64,000 nt of DNA from Hygrocybe punicea (Eukaryota; Basidiomycota; Agaricomycetes; Agaricales; Hygrophoraceae). The position numbers were made by a program, and so were the translations under genes. Location: positions 2,294,001-2,358,000 of the forward strand of contig OY744469.1 in assembly GCA_963556145.1 (NCBI GenBank). Reading direction: 5' to 3'. Shown piece by piece: positions 10,136-23,638 of this stretch. The notes under the pieces were generated by a model that ran no database searches, had not been told where the DNA came from, and saw only the letters and a program-made list of their open reading frames with translations. Position 1 is the stretch's first letter, and each line of letters begins with the position of its first letter.

Positions 10136-13100
10136 TTACATAAAATCCACCGCCCGCTTGCGACCCTTGGGAGGCTCTGATTCTTGGACCGTCACACAAT
10201 CTGTTACCACGGCCGTAGATGTCATTTTGAGAGATGGATCCGTCACAAAGTCCTTCACGACTTCTGGTGGAGGCTTCTCTACCCACATAGCATCTTCATC
10301 CTCGGCTCGTCGGTCTTTCCGTTTTTTCTTCTTCGGTCGTTCAGTCTTCTTTTCTGGACGCGCTGAAAGTGGATGGCCGCTGCCTTCCTCATCAAGCTCG
10401 AACGAAACAAGAACAGCCTTTCCTCCCTTCTTTTTCTTGTCCTTCTTGTCCTTTTTCTCACTCGATTTTCCATCCCGTTCTGACCGTGGCACAAACGTCG
10501 GCTTGAAGGTGTGAAGGTCAACCTTGTCTGGGGTTGTAGCCACTGGTTGATAGGAAGACGGGGAAGATGATCCTGCTACTGCGGAGAAAGGAGTTGCTTC
10601 CGAGTTGGGCTGTGAAGGAGGAATAGGGACGTCTTGAAGTGGAACAGATGAAGCGGGTTTCTCGTCATCTTTGTCATCCCCATTCTTGGCTTGATCTTCG
10701 TCGTCGCTGTCTTCGTCGTCGCTAGCAAATATTGCCTTGAAGATGTCCATAGCTGGCCGCACATAAGTCAATGTATCCCGGCCCTGATCCTCGTCTTCTC
10801 CTAACCCAATGTTTGCCAAGTCTCGATGCCTGGTTCTATGGCCCGTCGCACCGTCGGGGTTAACAGACGACGACGATCCCGAGTCGGGAGCTAAGGTTGG
10901 TTCCGACGGCTCCCAACTTGAAGCTGCACCAGTGCTGGCAGGTGCCGTCGGGGCTTCAGGTTCAGGATTCGGGTCCTTTACTCCGAAACGTTTGCAGAGC
11001 AATTTCGCCGGCTGCCACGACTTCACTTCCCTGGTCAGAGGACCGTACATACCTAAGCGAGCCGCTTGAGCTTTCGCGCTTTCCTCTTTCTTCTCGACCT
11101 CTCGTTCAGGAGGGTCTTTGTGAGCCAGATCCGCTGCGGACGGTGTGTGCAGGCCCTCGTGAACCTTTGGACTTTGCTCCACGACGGCTGCACTGGTAAA
11201 ACGACTCGCCATCGCTCCCGACATGGGTTTAAACAGTAGTGCTGCCTTTGCGTAACTCGCCAGTTCCTTGTTGAACTCGTCCATATTCTGATGTGGCATG
11301 GGCGAGAGAGATGTAGATCCGGGGAACGCTTGCGATTGCAGGTACGCATTGTACCGCAGTTGCTTCCCGGGGTCCGTCACGAACGGTTGAAAGCCATGTA
11401 GAGCGGCCTGGGCGATGTGAGGCTCCGTGAAAGAGATCGAGGTTGTCGTTGTAGCAGGTGTAGAATCAGGACTCGATACCGACCCATGTTCAGTTGTGGG
11501 GTTTCGAGAAGCTATCGTCTTCAAACGCTCGCGGTCCTTCTGTGACATATACTCAAATACTGATCGTGGAGCAGCAGGGAGCGGCGTTTCGCCCAGTAAC
11601 GAACCCCGCTACATAGATTCTCGTGTCAGGAATAAAAGGGACATGCTTAATATACATAAATTCATACCTCATCGGCCGATTTGCCTAACTTCCATTTCGC
11701 GTGCGACAGAGGCTCGGAGGAAGATGTTTTGGTTCCAACGTTCTCCTTGTCGCTCTCCCAAACACGACTTGGATTCGGCTTCCATCCCTGGGGGATATCT
11801 GGAAAAGGATACCTGTGAGCAGAGTGAAATCAAGCTATTATTCTGGAGATAATCAATCAACACGTTACCAACCATCGATCTTCAGCTACTGGTTGATCAG
11901 AAAGCATAAATCCTGCGAGAACTGGTGTTCCGTCATGGAACGTTTGCACAGACGATGCTGTGCTCTTCAAAATGTAAATTTCTGAGTCCTTCTTGAACAA
12001 ATGGAAATACGGCCTGCTCACGGTTTCTAGTTTTTTGTTAGTTTGGATAGATCTACCCCGGATGGTCTTTTCGTTGTCTTCACGACGGAGGGTATCGTAA
12101 GCCAAACGTGTCCGCCCGTGATCGAGATTTCCTTCATAGACATCCACGTCGTCGTCTTCGGCGTCGTTCAATGCGCCAAGACCAAATCCGGCTGAAATGA
12201 TCCGACATAAAGATTGCGCAGTCGGATTAAGAACAACACACGTACATGCCAACTTGGGCCCAGAATTACTCTTATTCCCGTCGACTCCGAGACTTTCGTT
12301 CAAGCCCATCCCGGGAGAGTATCCTAGTCCATGGGAGTTGTCTTTTCGCTCCACATGCAGAACAGGGGTATCTCGAGGGGCATAGGTGTGTTTACTGGCT
12401 TCTTCTTCGTCCTCAGGAATGTCGTCGGCAGTAACATTCGGCCCAAGTGAAGCTTGCAGGTCTTGAAGTTTTCGCTGACGCCACGTTATGCGCGGGCCGA
12501 TGCCTTGGCCTAGCCGCCATCCCATTTTCTTCAGTATGAGTGCTCCAACGGAGTCCTTGGGTGGTGGGAGCATCGCTGCTTCCAGTACTGAAGCAATGGA
12601 ACTATTGAGAGACGCATTAGTGTCCGCTATACGCAGGGGTCGTGAGATCGCTACATACTCTCGTTCGGCCTCCTCAGCAGTGCTTCGCCCGTGCGTTCCT
12701 GTCTGAAAGTCCATCTCCTCTGTTGTGTCCACCAAAGTTTGTCCCTCCTTTATTTCTGCGAGATCTTCTTCGTCCATGAAGTCCTCAGGACGAGCCGCCT
12801 TTTGCTTTGCTCGGTCTGATCGAGATGAAACGAATGTAGTAGGAACCCATCCTGTCTCCAATGTTAACAGCATTGACATGAAAGAGAGAGAGAGATGGTG
12901 TTACCTTCTTTTGAGCCAACGGTGTTGAAGTAACCAGCAGAGAAGCCGCCTGTGAAAGCTCCGTGTAATCTTCTTCGCCCTTTCTCATCCCTCACCTAGT
13001 GGCTAATCAATCAGGATCTGTGCATAGGGAAAGATTTGTATGTAGTACTTGCATCTTGTTTCCATAGCGGGACGAATTCTCCATTATCCTTTGATTTCTC

Positions 13101-13263
13101 AAGTGGAGGCAAAGGCGTCCCGATCTCGAGTTGGAAGGTCAGTCAAATGGGGTCAACAGGGGATCGTAGAAAGGCGGCGTACAAGACAAAAGGACTCGTT
13201 CGCTTTTCTACTGGAGATGTCGACACCCAGATTCCCAAGTTTGCGCTTCAGCCGGTTGCTCAT
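10136..13263 (-). CDS. GPATCH1-like G-patch domain spliceosomal protein (DUF1604 plus G-patch)
   Basis: Nuclear protein expected to act with the DEAH helicase DHX35 in the spliceosome. I place the start at 13263, where [15 protein letters not shown] begins. The next exons give [20 protein letters not shown] and [20 protein letters not shown] followed by [12 protein letters not shown], the family's N-terminal block. The G-patch follows near 12540-12470 ([18 protein letters not shown]), then [30 protein letters not shown] and [14 protein letters not shown]. The C-terminal part is long and disordered, with [20 protein letters not shown] as a conserved island and Lys-rich tracts before the end (RKRAVDFM, stop at 10136). 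This family is patchily retained among fungi, so its presence fits an intron-rich genome. Internal intron borders are approximate. Confidence 0.9.
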
Positions 13264-13508
13264 CGTTCGTTACAGCATAGAGGAAGTATTACATAATAAT
13301 CATTTTCACCGTATCTGCCTGGCAGAATGTGGACGATGCCCGGGCCTTCCAATCCCCTCAAGTAACCCCTAACATGGTCCTTTAGAATGCAAATCAGTGA
13401 TGGGCTCGGCCATGGGCAGAAAACTACTTCTTGTGTGAGTCCGTCTTTTTCCTATTATTACAAATTACGATCACCTGAAACTCCATTAACCTTTACCAGC
13501 TCTCCCCA

Positions 13509-15646
<2,138 letters not shown>

Positions 15647-15744
15647 GATATGTTAGTGGATTTCATTGTCTCCTGCACGGTGCGTAATCCAGGAAACAAA
15701 CTTGTCTTGGGAAACCCTCAAATTAAGTTCGGAAACAATGGGAT

Positions 15745-18076
15745 CTACCGACCAAACTTTTTGAGTGGATCAGATTTCCTCTTCCCGCCTCTGCTTCCGC
15801 CCCTTCCGCCCCTTCCTCGACCCCTGCTACCCCGACCCCGAGGTGACCATTTTTTGAATGGCACGAGCCCTACCTTTTCATTACTCACAACAACTTCTTC
15901 AGCCTCCGTCCCTGCGACGGGAGCAATACGAGGAAGTAGATACTTTGGAACATGTTTCATATGTTGCTGCACTCGTGTCGGATGGAGCGGTTTATCGTGA
16001 CGGAGGTACTCCAGATCAAGCGGATTGTCCTCAAAATGAGCCTGGATGAGCAGTAGATCAGAGTCACCGTCAACTTGCCATACGCATAGTAGTAGACCTA
16101 CTTTCAGTTTATCCGAGTTCAGGATCTCGGTCTTCAGTTCCTTGATTCTCGCCTCCTTGATTGCACTTTTCGTAACAGACCTCAGCGCATCCTCCATCCG
16201 ATACCTGAATGCCTCCACTTGCTTCATGTCAAAGTCGTATTGCTTAACCTTGCTCCCTCTCGCTCCTTGTTCCTTCTCAATATTTGCAAAGACAGCCTCG
16301 TCATTTTTGGCGCTTCCCAGACAACCGACAACTTTGTTCTTCCCCCATTGGTCAGCAGGTACGATGAAAGACAGGGACATTCCTGTTCGTCCTGCGCGGG
16401 CCGTACGGCCCACGCGGTGAGTGTAAGCCCGAGAAGAGGTAGGCAAATCAAAGTTTAACACGCAGGCAACGTCGACAAAGTCAATGCCCCGTGTGACTCC
16501 GTATTCTTTGTGTCCACCTTTCCGCTGTTTCCGTTTTCGAGATTTGGATGTTTCTGGCGGAAGTGGTGAACCTCGAGATCGCTTACGTTTCCGAGAATCA
16601 CTGGGAGGATGTTCCTCGACGCTTACAGGATCCTCTTCGGTTTCGCGTTGAGTTGGGGCGACTAGTCGAGCCAATTAGCCAACTAAGATGGACAATTTCA
16701 GCACGACGGCGCTTACAGTCCTCTTGAGGCTGGGAACTCTCCACTTCAGTATCTGAATGCTGCTCCTCCATAGGACCACTTTCATCGGTTGCAATGATGT
16801 AGTCATACACTCCCTTGTTGAACTCCTGCACCGTGTGGTACCTGGCATGACATTTTTTCAAAATGTAGCTCATATTCCCCGGAGAACCTACCTTGAGTTC
16901 AAGGGCAATTCTGAGTTCAGCACACAACTGTTTATCAAGAATTGTTCGAGGAAAAGTTTGAGACGATAACAGCGGTCGACGTCATTCACGAACAATATAC
17001 ATTTGCCTTTGATGAGTTTGAGTTTGAGAATCACGTATGTAAGGAGAAATTTGTCGACTTCGGAACATCTGTCAATGAATTGGGCAACTTGAACGAACAG
17101 AAAAGGTTGATATCGACAGACCTGACTGAGTATTGGGTCAAATGTGCTGCCTCGTCTTCCCCTTCTTCCAATTTCAGAATCGCCTGGGGTTCTGTTAAGG
17201 GTGTTGTTTAAAACACAAACCGCAGCCAACTTACTGGATTTCGCAAAGCGAGACCCTTCAGCATTTCAACGTCTTCCGTCATTGTGGCACTCATGAGGAA
17301 GGACTGGTAAACTTTGGGAAGAAAGGAGTCGCGGAAAATTTGACGAATGTCTTCATCGTGACCGTATGAAAGAATAAGATCGGCTTCGTCGATTATAAGA
17401 GAATCAAGAGAGCTTAGGGATAAAGCCTTGTGCCATAAAATCAGTGAAGGGGTTGCATGCAAGACAAAAGATTGGTGAATACTTTTGACTGCAGAACACT
17501 TAGTGCTCGAGAAGGCGTGGCGATAACGATGTCGGGACTATCAGCCAGCAGTGCCCTGAAACGAGACACATGTCCAGAATATTCATAAAATTTCAAGGAA
17601 TGAAAGCTTGCCGTTGCAGGTGTGTGGAAGTTCCAGACGCGATATTTGCCGCTGTGATGTCTTGTTCGCAATAAACCAAAAGGTTTCGCAAGTGCTCCGT
17701 GACTTGCTCAGACAGTTCTCGGGTCGGTACTAAGATCAACGCACGGGTAGCTGTGCGGGTGGAATCGCCCAGTTCCAAAGACTGTATTCGCATCTCAGAA
17801 ATTACGATCTGTGGGTTGGGACCCGGGCGTACCTACAGCTTTGACACTCAAGATCTTTTGCGCGACCGGAACGCAATACGCTGCAGTCTTTCCACTGCCT
17901 GTGCGCGCCCTCGCGAGAATGTCGCGGCCTTCCAAGGCAAGAGGAATTGCCTTTGATTGAACTAATGTCGGACGGGCAAAGCCCATGTCAGCCAATGCTC
18001 GGAGAAGCCGTACATCAAGGATATGAGAGAACGATGCGAAGGTTGCTTTGGGGTCGACAAGGCGGGGATCGGCCAT
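15745..18076 (-). CDS. DBP9: DEAD-box RNA helicase Dbp9/DDX56 family
   Basis: Nucleolar ATP-dependent RNA helicase of 60S subunit assembly. Start at 18076 ([16 protein letters not shown]). In order come the Q-motif ([19 protein letters not shown]), Walker A ([13 protein letters not shown]), motif Ia ([11 protein letters not shown]), [14 protein letters not shown] (IIDEADLIL), SAT ([10 protein letters not shown]), [52 protein letters not shown] and [18 protein letters not shown]. The Dbp9-specific C-terminal block [11 protein letters not shown] is followed by an RGG-like Gly/Arg tail. Between motifs IV and V lies a long acidic/basic insert ([21 protein letters not shown]), as in other Dbp9 proteins. 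Its start codon is 91 bp from the divergent HIT-finger gene, so the two share a short promoter. Confidence 0.93.
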
Positions 18077-18167
18077 TGTGCCCTCTAGTCCAGCAGTCCA
18101 GCGTTCACTGGCAGGTGAAGCAAAATGGCGGACTTCAAAGTCAGGAATGACTTTACTTTCCACCGTG
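18077..18167. promoter_or_regulatory. Short bidirectional promoter between DBP9 and the HIT zinc-finger gene
   Basis: Only 91 bp separate the two divergent start codons, so core promoters of both genes must overlap here. I see no clear TATA box. Confidence 0.5.
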
Positions 18168-19772
18168 ATGTCGAATCAGAGCACCCAGCTACAAGACTTA
18201 GCAGAAAAAATTGTGTGCAAAATGTGAGTTAGCGACAGTTTATACAACCGTCCAGGTTGTTCAACTACGGTCAGATGTCGAAGGCAATTCTCGAAATACA
18301 CCTGTCCAACGTGCAACATGGCTTACTGCTCCTTGACATGCTTCCGTTCTGAAGTGAGTCACTGGACACTTGAATATCAAGTACCGATTCATTTGACTTC
18401 ATCCTACCATTTCTAGTCTCATTCACAGTGTTCGGAGACTTTTTATCGCAAGGAGATCGAATCCGACATCCGAGCGGAACCTTCAAAGTCTGCTCAGGAC
18501 CGAAGGAAAATGATGGAGCTGTTGAGGCGATTCGAGGACCAGGTTTCCGGAGATGAGGTGAATTCCTTACCGGAAGAATTTAGAGACGAGACCGACAACG
18601 TTACCGATCTAGCCAGGCGCTTAGAAGGCATCGACGTAGGTAATTAACATTCCATTCAATTCATTGTTCTACAGCTGAAGCTGTGGGCAGAACTTACCTC
18701 TCCTGACGCTTTGTGGTCGATGCTTACTGCTACCGAACGCAACAAGTTTCTCAAGGCACTCGATGACCCTTCCAGTGAGCTGGCTCAACGACTTTTGGCT
18801 GACGAGACATTGGAACTCGTTAGACAAGAGCCCTGGTGGGAAGCACCGGCTATCCAGGACGTGTCTCAACCTCCCCTGAAGAAATTTGGCATGAAACCAA
18901 CAAATATGCCTATTCCGTCTAAAATGGTCAAGGACTTCCCAACGTCGTGTCTTATCTATAACATTGCTGCAGTCGTGTAAGCTGCGTTGTCGTAGATGGC
19001 AGCCTCATGCTTATCCGACATCGGACCTAGGATTGCCTATGCCTATGCAACTCGCTCGCTCTCCGTATCACCTTTGTCAACATTGACCGTCATTGACCCT
19101 GATCACGGAGAAGCACGGCGTGTAATCTCACAGCTTGTTCCTTTCTTAGTGGACCGCAAGGCAAAGACATTTTATCCCACTCTGTCCGCTGTAGTTACGG
19201 ATCTTTGGTCTCGATTCCACCCCGTAAGCATTGATTTGGATTCATGTCGCTCACTACTTACCCCGGCGTCTCGTACCCAGGGCAAGATTACGGAGCAATT
19301 CTTTTCGTTACTGCTTCGCGATACCGCGCATCTACTACGACCCTCCCAAGTTGTTGTTTTGCCGCCCAACACTCCTTCTGACTCTTGTCCAGTTCCGCCT
19401 CCTGCTTTGCTGGATGAATCACTTTTGGACTTACACCCGAGTGCCCGAGCTCTTCTTGTGCTCTCGGATCTCTCCAAGCTATTTGAAAACATCCGCCACA
19501 TTCAGGACGGCACTCACAAGACTACGGATGGTCACAATCACATTACTCTTAAACTCACTTTCTACGGCGCCCACGTATTATCTACTCCTGCCGCTGTGCT
19601 CAATGTACTTGCTGAGGAGGTCCTGACCCGTTCCCGAACGGTCGAAAAAGAGACTCTTTTTCCGTACGTTGCTCCCAAAGAAACGAACTTGGGTGAAACA
19701 TTGACCGGGCATCGTTCCTCCACTGTTCGTGGTCGCGAAATGGTGTTATTGGTTGAGGATGCCCCCACTTGA
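18168..19772 (+). CDS. HIT-type zinc-finger protein, ZNHIT2-like
   Basis: The N-terminal zf-HIT domain is assembled from three exons. It reads [20 protein letters not shown], then CSLTCFRSE, then SHSQC, giving the expected pattern of paired Cys and a final His/Cys. ZNHIT2-type proteins help the R2TP/prefoldin-like chaperone machinery assemble large complexes, including U5 snRNP. A long helical middle follows ([52 protein letters not shown]). Across the last intron (18977-19030) the protein continues [27 protein letters not shown] and [10 protein letters not shown], which match the ZNHIT2 C-terminal half. The stop is at 19770-19772. Three or four short introns are predicted. The assignment to ZNHIT2 rather than another HIT protein rests on the long C-terminal region. 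Confidence 0.85.
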
Positions 19773-20297
19773 GGTAGGTTTTTTCATTCATGTCCCGAAG
19801 GTTCCCTGGTGTGAAGATGTTCCTTATTATCCAGCTATTTTGATGTCGGCAGACAACACCACTGTAGCAAAAACTGCACTTTCCACGTTCTTCTCTGAGC
19901 CCATTTGTTTTTCCGACGTCTCAAGTTCAATTCCAGTAAGGCGCCTCGGAGTGTTCAGTGTTGGAAATTTTTTTGAATCTTTGCCTTGTCAGGCTTGTCT
20001 CGCTTGGCGGGGGCCAATGCATGGATTACTTCATGGACAGACAATGTCATGACAGCTAGTATGATAATCGAGAGATAGGTCCATTGCAATCCCGTACGCG
20101 TGTCTTTGTGGGATCTATTAGTACTAGTAGGCGTTATGAGCTTTTGTCCCCCCCTGTGCTCGCTTGGGAATTGCACGGCACACTTATATATTTTCTAGGA
20201 TTCGTCCCAGGCCAGCTCCTGTTAGAACCGTGTTTGGCAAAAGTAGAATACGTAGTCATGGTATAATTTCAAAGTAATGGACGACTGGCGGTCACAC
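19773..20297. other. Convergent intergenic region
   Basis: 525 bp between the HIT-finger and ligase stop codons. A minus-strand open frame (about 20090-19955) encodes a hydrophobic stretch followed by VIHALAPAKRDKPDKAK, but it has no good ATG before the hydrophobic part and no recognised family. I do not call it a gene. Confidence 0.4.
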
Positions 20298-22338
20298 CTA
20301 TTCCTCTTCAGTTTTCCCTCCGACGTTCGCTCCAACCTTACGATGCTCCGGCGTTTCTGCATCCTTGGCCTCAGTCTTGTCAATTGCCTCCCCAATGTAA
20401 GAGGGGAACCTTCATAATCCCGAGTGAGCAAGCGCCGACATTTGTGAAATATTTTTAACGCTCTCATTCTACACACCTCGGTACGCCATCCCTGGTAAGT
20501 TCCTGGAATCGATACGTAATGATTGCGCCAATCTTCGGAGGGTTCCTACGCAGTTTGTCGCTCAAACCTGTTCCGACGTTGAAGGTCTATTTTTTGCTCG
20601 GTCAGTTGTTGAATGCGATGAGGTCAATAATTTACCTTTTTGGAGGCCATTTTACATTTGAGAGCACCAGTAAGACCCTTGTTCTTGCCTTTTCCTGGAA
20701 CGTAACCAGTAACGATGGCCTCACCATCATAGAAGGTCTATCGAACTGTGAACAAGAGTTGTTCCTTGCATAATCAGAGAAGGAATTACCTTGATCTTTA
20801 GAAGCGTGCTGGAGCGTCTCCCCTCATACAGGCTGTAAATTGAGGCATCGTGAAGACTGGACACAACGGGTAGAAAGGGTAACATACGATCCAGCTTTCC
20901 TTAACATCAAGCCTTCACCGCCGAGAGTCTCGATCTCTTTGAGCTTGTCGAGAACATGTTGTCGACTTGTCGCTAGAGTGTGTTCCACAACTTCGACTTG
21001 CTTCGACTCTCGGGAACCACCTGGCCCAAATGTCTTCTTGAGAAACTCTATGCGATCCTCAAATGGTTTATCGCCTTGAGACGGAATGTCGAAGATCTGC
21101 AGTAATATTAGAAAGGTTGTGCGACCGATCATGTTCAAGTGTAAGAGAAACGTACCTGGAAAGTTATACCTTGCCAGTGAGGCGAGTTGATGGTTTTGAC
21201 GATCGAAACTGTGGATTGAAATTCACGCCTCCCACCGAAGAGTTCTCCGTCAAGCGTGATATCCTTTGGCAACTCTAGTAGAGAATAAGTTATTTGTCAT
21301 GATGGATCGAAAGTACTGACTGTCCAAGAACCACTGAGGCGGAGTAAACGGATTCCCGAGTCTGCTAATCATCTTTTTACCGTCATAAAACGTTCTGTGC
21401 GGAAAAAAACTCAGCACGACAATATTAAAGGATAGATCGGCCGAACCTGACGCCGTCTAGTTTCTCAGATATCCACCAACCAGTGGGATCGGGTCCCTTT
21501 TCAATATCCCATTTGTTAGCGAGCAAGAGTTCGGGCACGTTCTTGCCACTGGCTGCTGGCTCTTCCTCTTCCTCTTCGTCAAGGGCCTCTTCGTCGTCTT
21601 CATCCATTGCCTTTGCTTTACCTTTGGCGGTGGAAGCAGGTTTCCGAGCCTTCTTGGCTGGCTTTGCATCGTCATCACCATTGTCCTCATCGACATCATC
21701 TTCGTCTGCTCTCTTGCGTTTTGTTGGGGATTTGGTTTTGGCTTTAGACACCGGTTTTTTCTTAGATGAACCTTTCAGCGGAGGGCCGTGGGGATTCTTT
21801 AGCTTTACGCGGGCTGCTTCATATTTGTCGCCAAGGAGAGATATGAGATGTTTGCAAGAGCGAGCATTGACTGGCACTCCGCCCTGCAATGGACAAGAGT
21901 TTGTGGAAGATTTGAAATGTGATTGCTACCAACCTGATTTCTCCATGCCTACAGAAGTTTACGAGAATATGCAGTTGAGGATGCAAACTACGAAGCGGCA
22001 AAACAAGGAACCTACGGGGCATGTACTGTGAGCGATTTCTTCAGCTGATGGTCACTCAAAAGAGGCAAACTTGAAGCGCCCTACCAGTAGTAATGATCCC
22101 AGGTTCGTTTGACCTAAGTGGCCAGAAAATAAATCAAAAATTGAACAGACAGCTTCTAGCATTGTGCAGCACCTTGTAAACAGAATTGCTGAAATTTGGA
22201 ATATGCGTCATTACGAACGAGGCAAGAACATTTAAGGATTGCATGCCTTGTCATCGAGCTGACTTCCCGCTCGTCACCATCGGCCATATACACGTTGGGC
22301 TTGACGCCGTTTATTTCTGCGAGCTCGTCTGAAGACAT
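20298..22338 (-). CDS. SWIM zinc finger fused to a compact ATP-dependent DNA ligase domain
   Basis: Start at 22338 (MSSDELAEINGVKPNVYMAD). After a GC-AG intron (22246-22189) and several tiny exons the protein reads SNSVYKVKRTWDHYYCTCPA, then WRNQGGVPVNARSCKHL. This is a SWIM finger (C-x-C ... C-x-H), a nucleic-acid-binding module. A nuclear-type linker rich in KKKPVSKAK, PTKRKR and acidic runs follows. The ligase adenylation domain starts near 21500 with the KxDG motif I (WWISEKLDGVR), then YDGKKMISRLGNPFTPP, DITLDGELFGGR (motif III), FQIFDIPSQGDKPFEDR and GGEGLMLRKAGS (motif IV). A short OB domain ends the protein (GKGKNKGLTGALKCK, VGTGLSDKLRR, ITYRFQELTRDGVPRFPSY), with the stop at 20298. 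It lacks the N-terminal domains of ligases I, III and IV and resembles small bacterial/viral ligases in domain content. The expected role is DNA nick sealing in repair, by inference. Confidence 0.85.
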
Positions 22339-22427
22339 GGTCGTGAAGGGTCCCTCAAGTGAGTGGCCATCAGGAAAACGTGGAGACACAGGGATTTCCA
22401 GACAGATCTTATCAACAGATAGCTGAC

Positions 22428-23290
22428 TGATATCATGTGATATAGTGATATATAACCTTATCACAATTTAGAACTCTGATAACAATATTGTCATACTATT
22501 CCTGTAGCTATCACATTGATATTTTAAGATCATGTCATGTAATTCTGATAACAATATTGTCACACTATTCCTGTAGCTATCACATTGATATTCTAAGATC
22601 ATGTCATGTAATTCTGATGTTAAGATGGTGAATTCTTCTCAGAGGTATTGCAAGACTGGAATCATTTTGTATGTGGTGATATATTAAAATCTATGCATGG
22701 TCACACTGTTAAGATTTGGCATTCCATTGGCAAGTAACTATCTTTCTTGTACCTGGAGTCTGTATAAATATGTACACATATGTTGGCACTATTTGGCTGC
22801 ACACCTGTGGGTTGAACAAAATACAAAATCTTGTTCATGTCTCAATTTTTCATCCTTACACTTATATTGAGCATTCAAATTGGACAATAAGACAATAAGT
22901 GAGATAAGATAAACTTCCAAGACCTTGAGATAAGATTAGATAAAATTAATTCTAAGACCTTGAGATAACATCAGATAAATTCCAAGAAGATTTAACATGA
23001 GACCATTATATAAGATAAGTGAATGAGAAAGACAATGGTTAAAAGGCAGAATTTTTTCCCCTCCTATTACTCAATAACAGATATTCTAATATCATTGGTT
23101 ACCAATGAATACCAGAATTAGTGGTCAAGACATTGTTGGCAACTGATGCTACATTGACATCAATATGCTTGATGTGATGTATTTTCATCTAGGTAACCAT
23201 AAATTATCTGAGTTGACCTGGCTGTCATCATAGTGATACTGGATGTTACTTATGATGTATCAGATCAGGTCTTATAAGACTTTCTCATTT
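22428..23290. repeat. AT-rich repeat island (possible relic of a retroelement or MITE)
   Basis: The sequence is visibly richer in A and T than the surroundings and has no open frame worth calling. It contains a 69-bp tandem duplication (see 22476-22613) and imperfect repeats of AAGACCTTGAGATAAGAT around 22919 and 22959. A TATATAAG box-like string occurs near 23011. TGATAT at 22428 and ATATCA ending at 23094 could be LTR-type termini, but I find no target-site duplication, so the class is uncertain. It lies upstream of the ligase start (22338) and probably contributes to that promoter. Confidence 0.55.
22476..22613. repeat. 69-bp tandem repeat, two copies
   Basis: The unit starts CTGATAACAATATTGTCA and ends with CATGTCATGTAATT. 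Copy 1 begins at 22476 and copy 2 at 22545. They differ by only a couple of bases. Confidence 0.85.
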
Positions 23291-23354
23291 CATGTTCAAT
23301 TTCCTGATGCCGCCGCCAATGTGTCACCGTAGACACGTTCAACTCCTAGTCATG

Positions 23355-23362
23355 TGACGTCA
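23355..23362. promoter_or_regulatory. Perfect ATF/CREB (CRE) palindrome upstream of the zinc transporter
   Basis: TGACGTCA occurs 277 bp before the ZIP start codon, inside the context CATGTGACGTCACAATG. bZIP factors of the ATF/CREB class bind this octamer in fungi. Function here is inferred from sequence only. Confidence 0.4.
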
Positions 23363-23638
23363 CAATGTGCATGTTACGTAATTCCTAGCTAAGCAGTAGT
23401 CGTGTTACTGACTTGGTCCTGCTTCTTGGACGGGACCACCCTCGAATCTGGAATCCTCCAGAACGTACAAATACCGTCCAATTTTTTCTTAGGCAAACGG
23501 CTCTCACAATGCCATATCGGACTGGACTGGCCGTGTGTTTCCGAGTCCTAACCGAGTACTGAGTACCCGGCCAGTCATTGCTTATTTTCGCTATTTGTAA
23601 CCGGAAGCTCGGTTCCTTCCACCCCCCAAACTAGTACT

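Noticed and set aside
12785..12988. Apparent alternative N-terminus of the GPATCH1 gene starting [11 protein letters not shown]
   Set aside because: The neighbouring frame gives the conserved [18 protein letters not shown] block, so this ATG is out of frame with the real exon.
17795..18163. Extended DBP9 N-terminus upstream of 18076
   Set aside because: The extension begins with GTG, not ATG, and lacks conservation; [10 protein letters not shown] is the first ATG in frame.
19955..20176. Small minus-strand membrane protein candidate
   Set aside because: No ATG before the hydrophobic segment, no splice model that supplies one, and no recognised family.
22428..23094. Complete solo LTR with TGATAT...ATATCA ends
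   Set aside because: The ends are suggestive, but flanking 5-bp sequences (CTGAC and TTGGT) do not form a target duplication and no second copy exists in the window.
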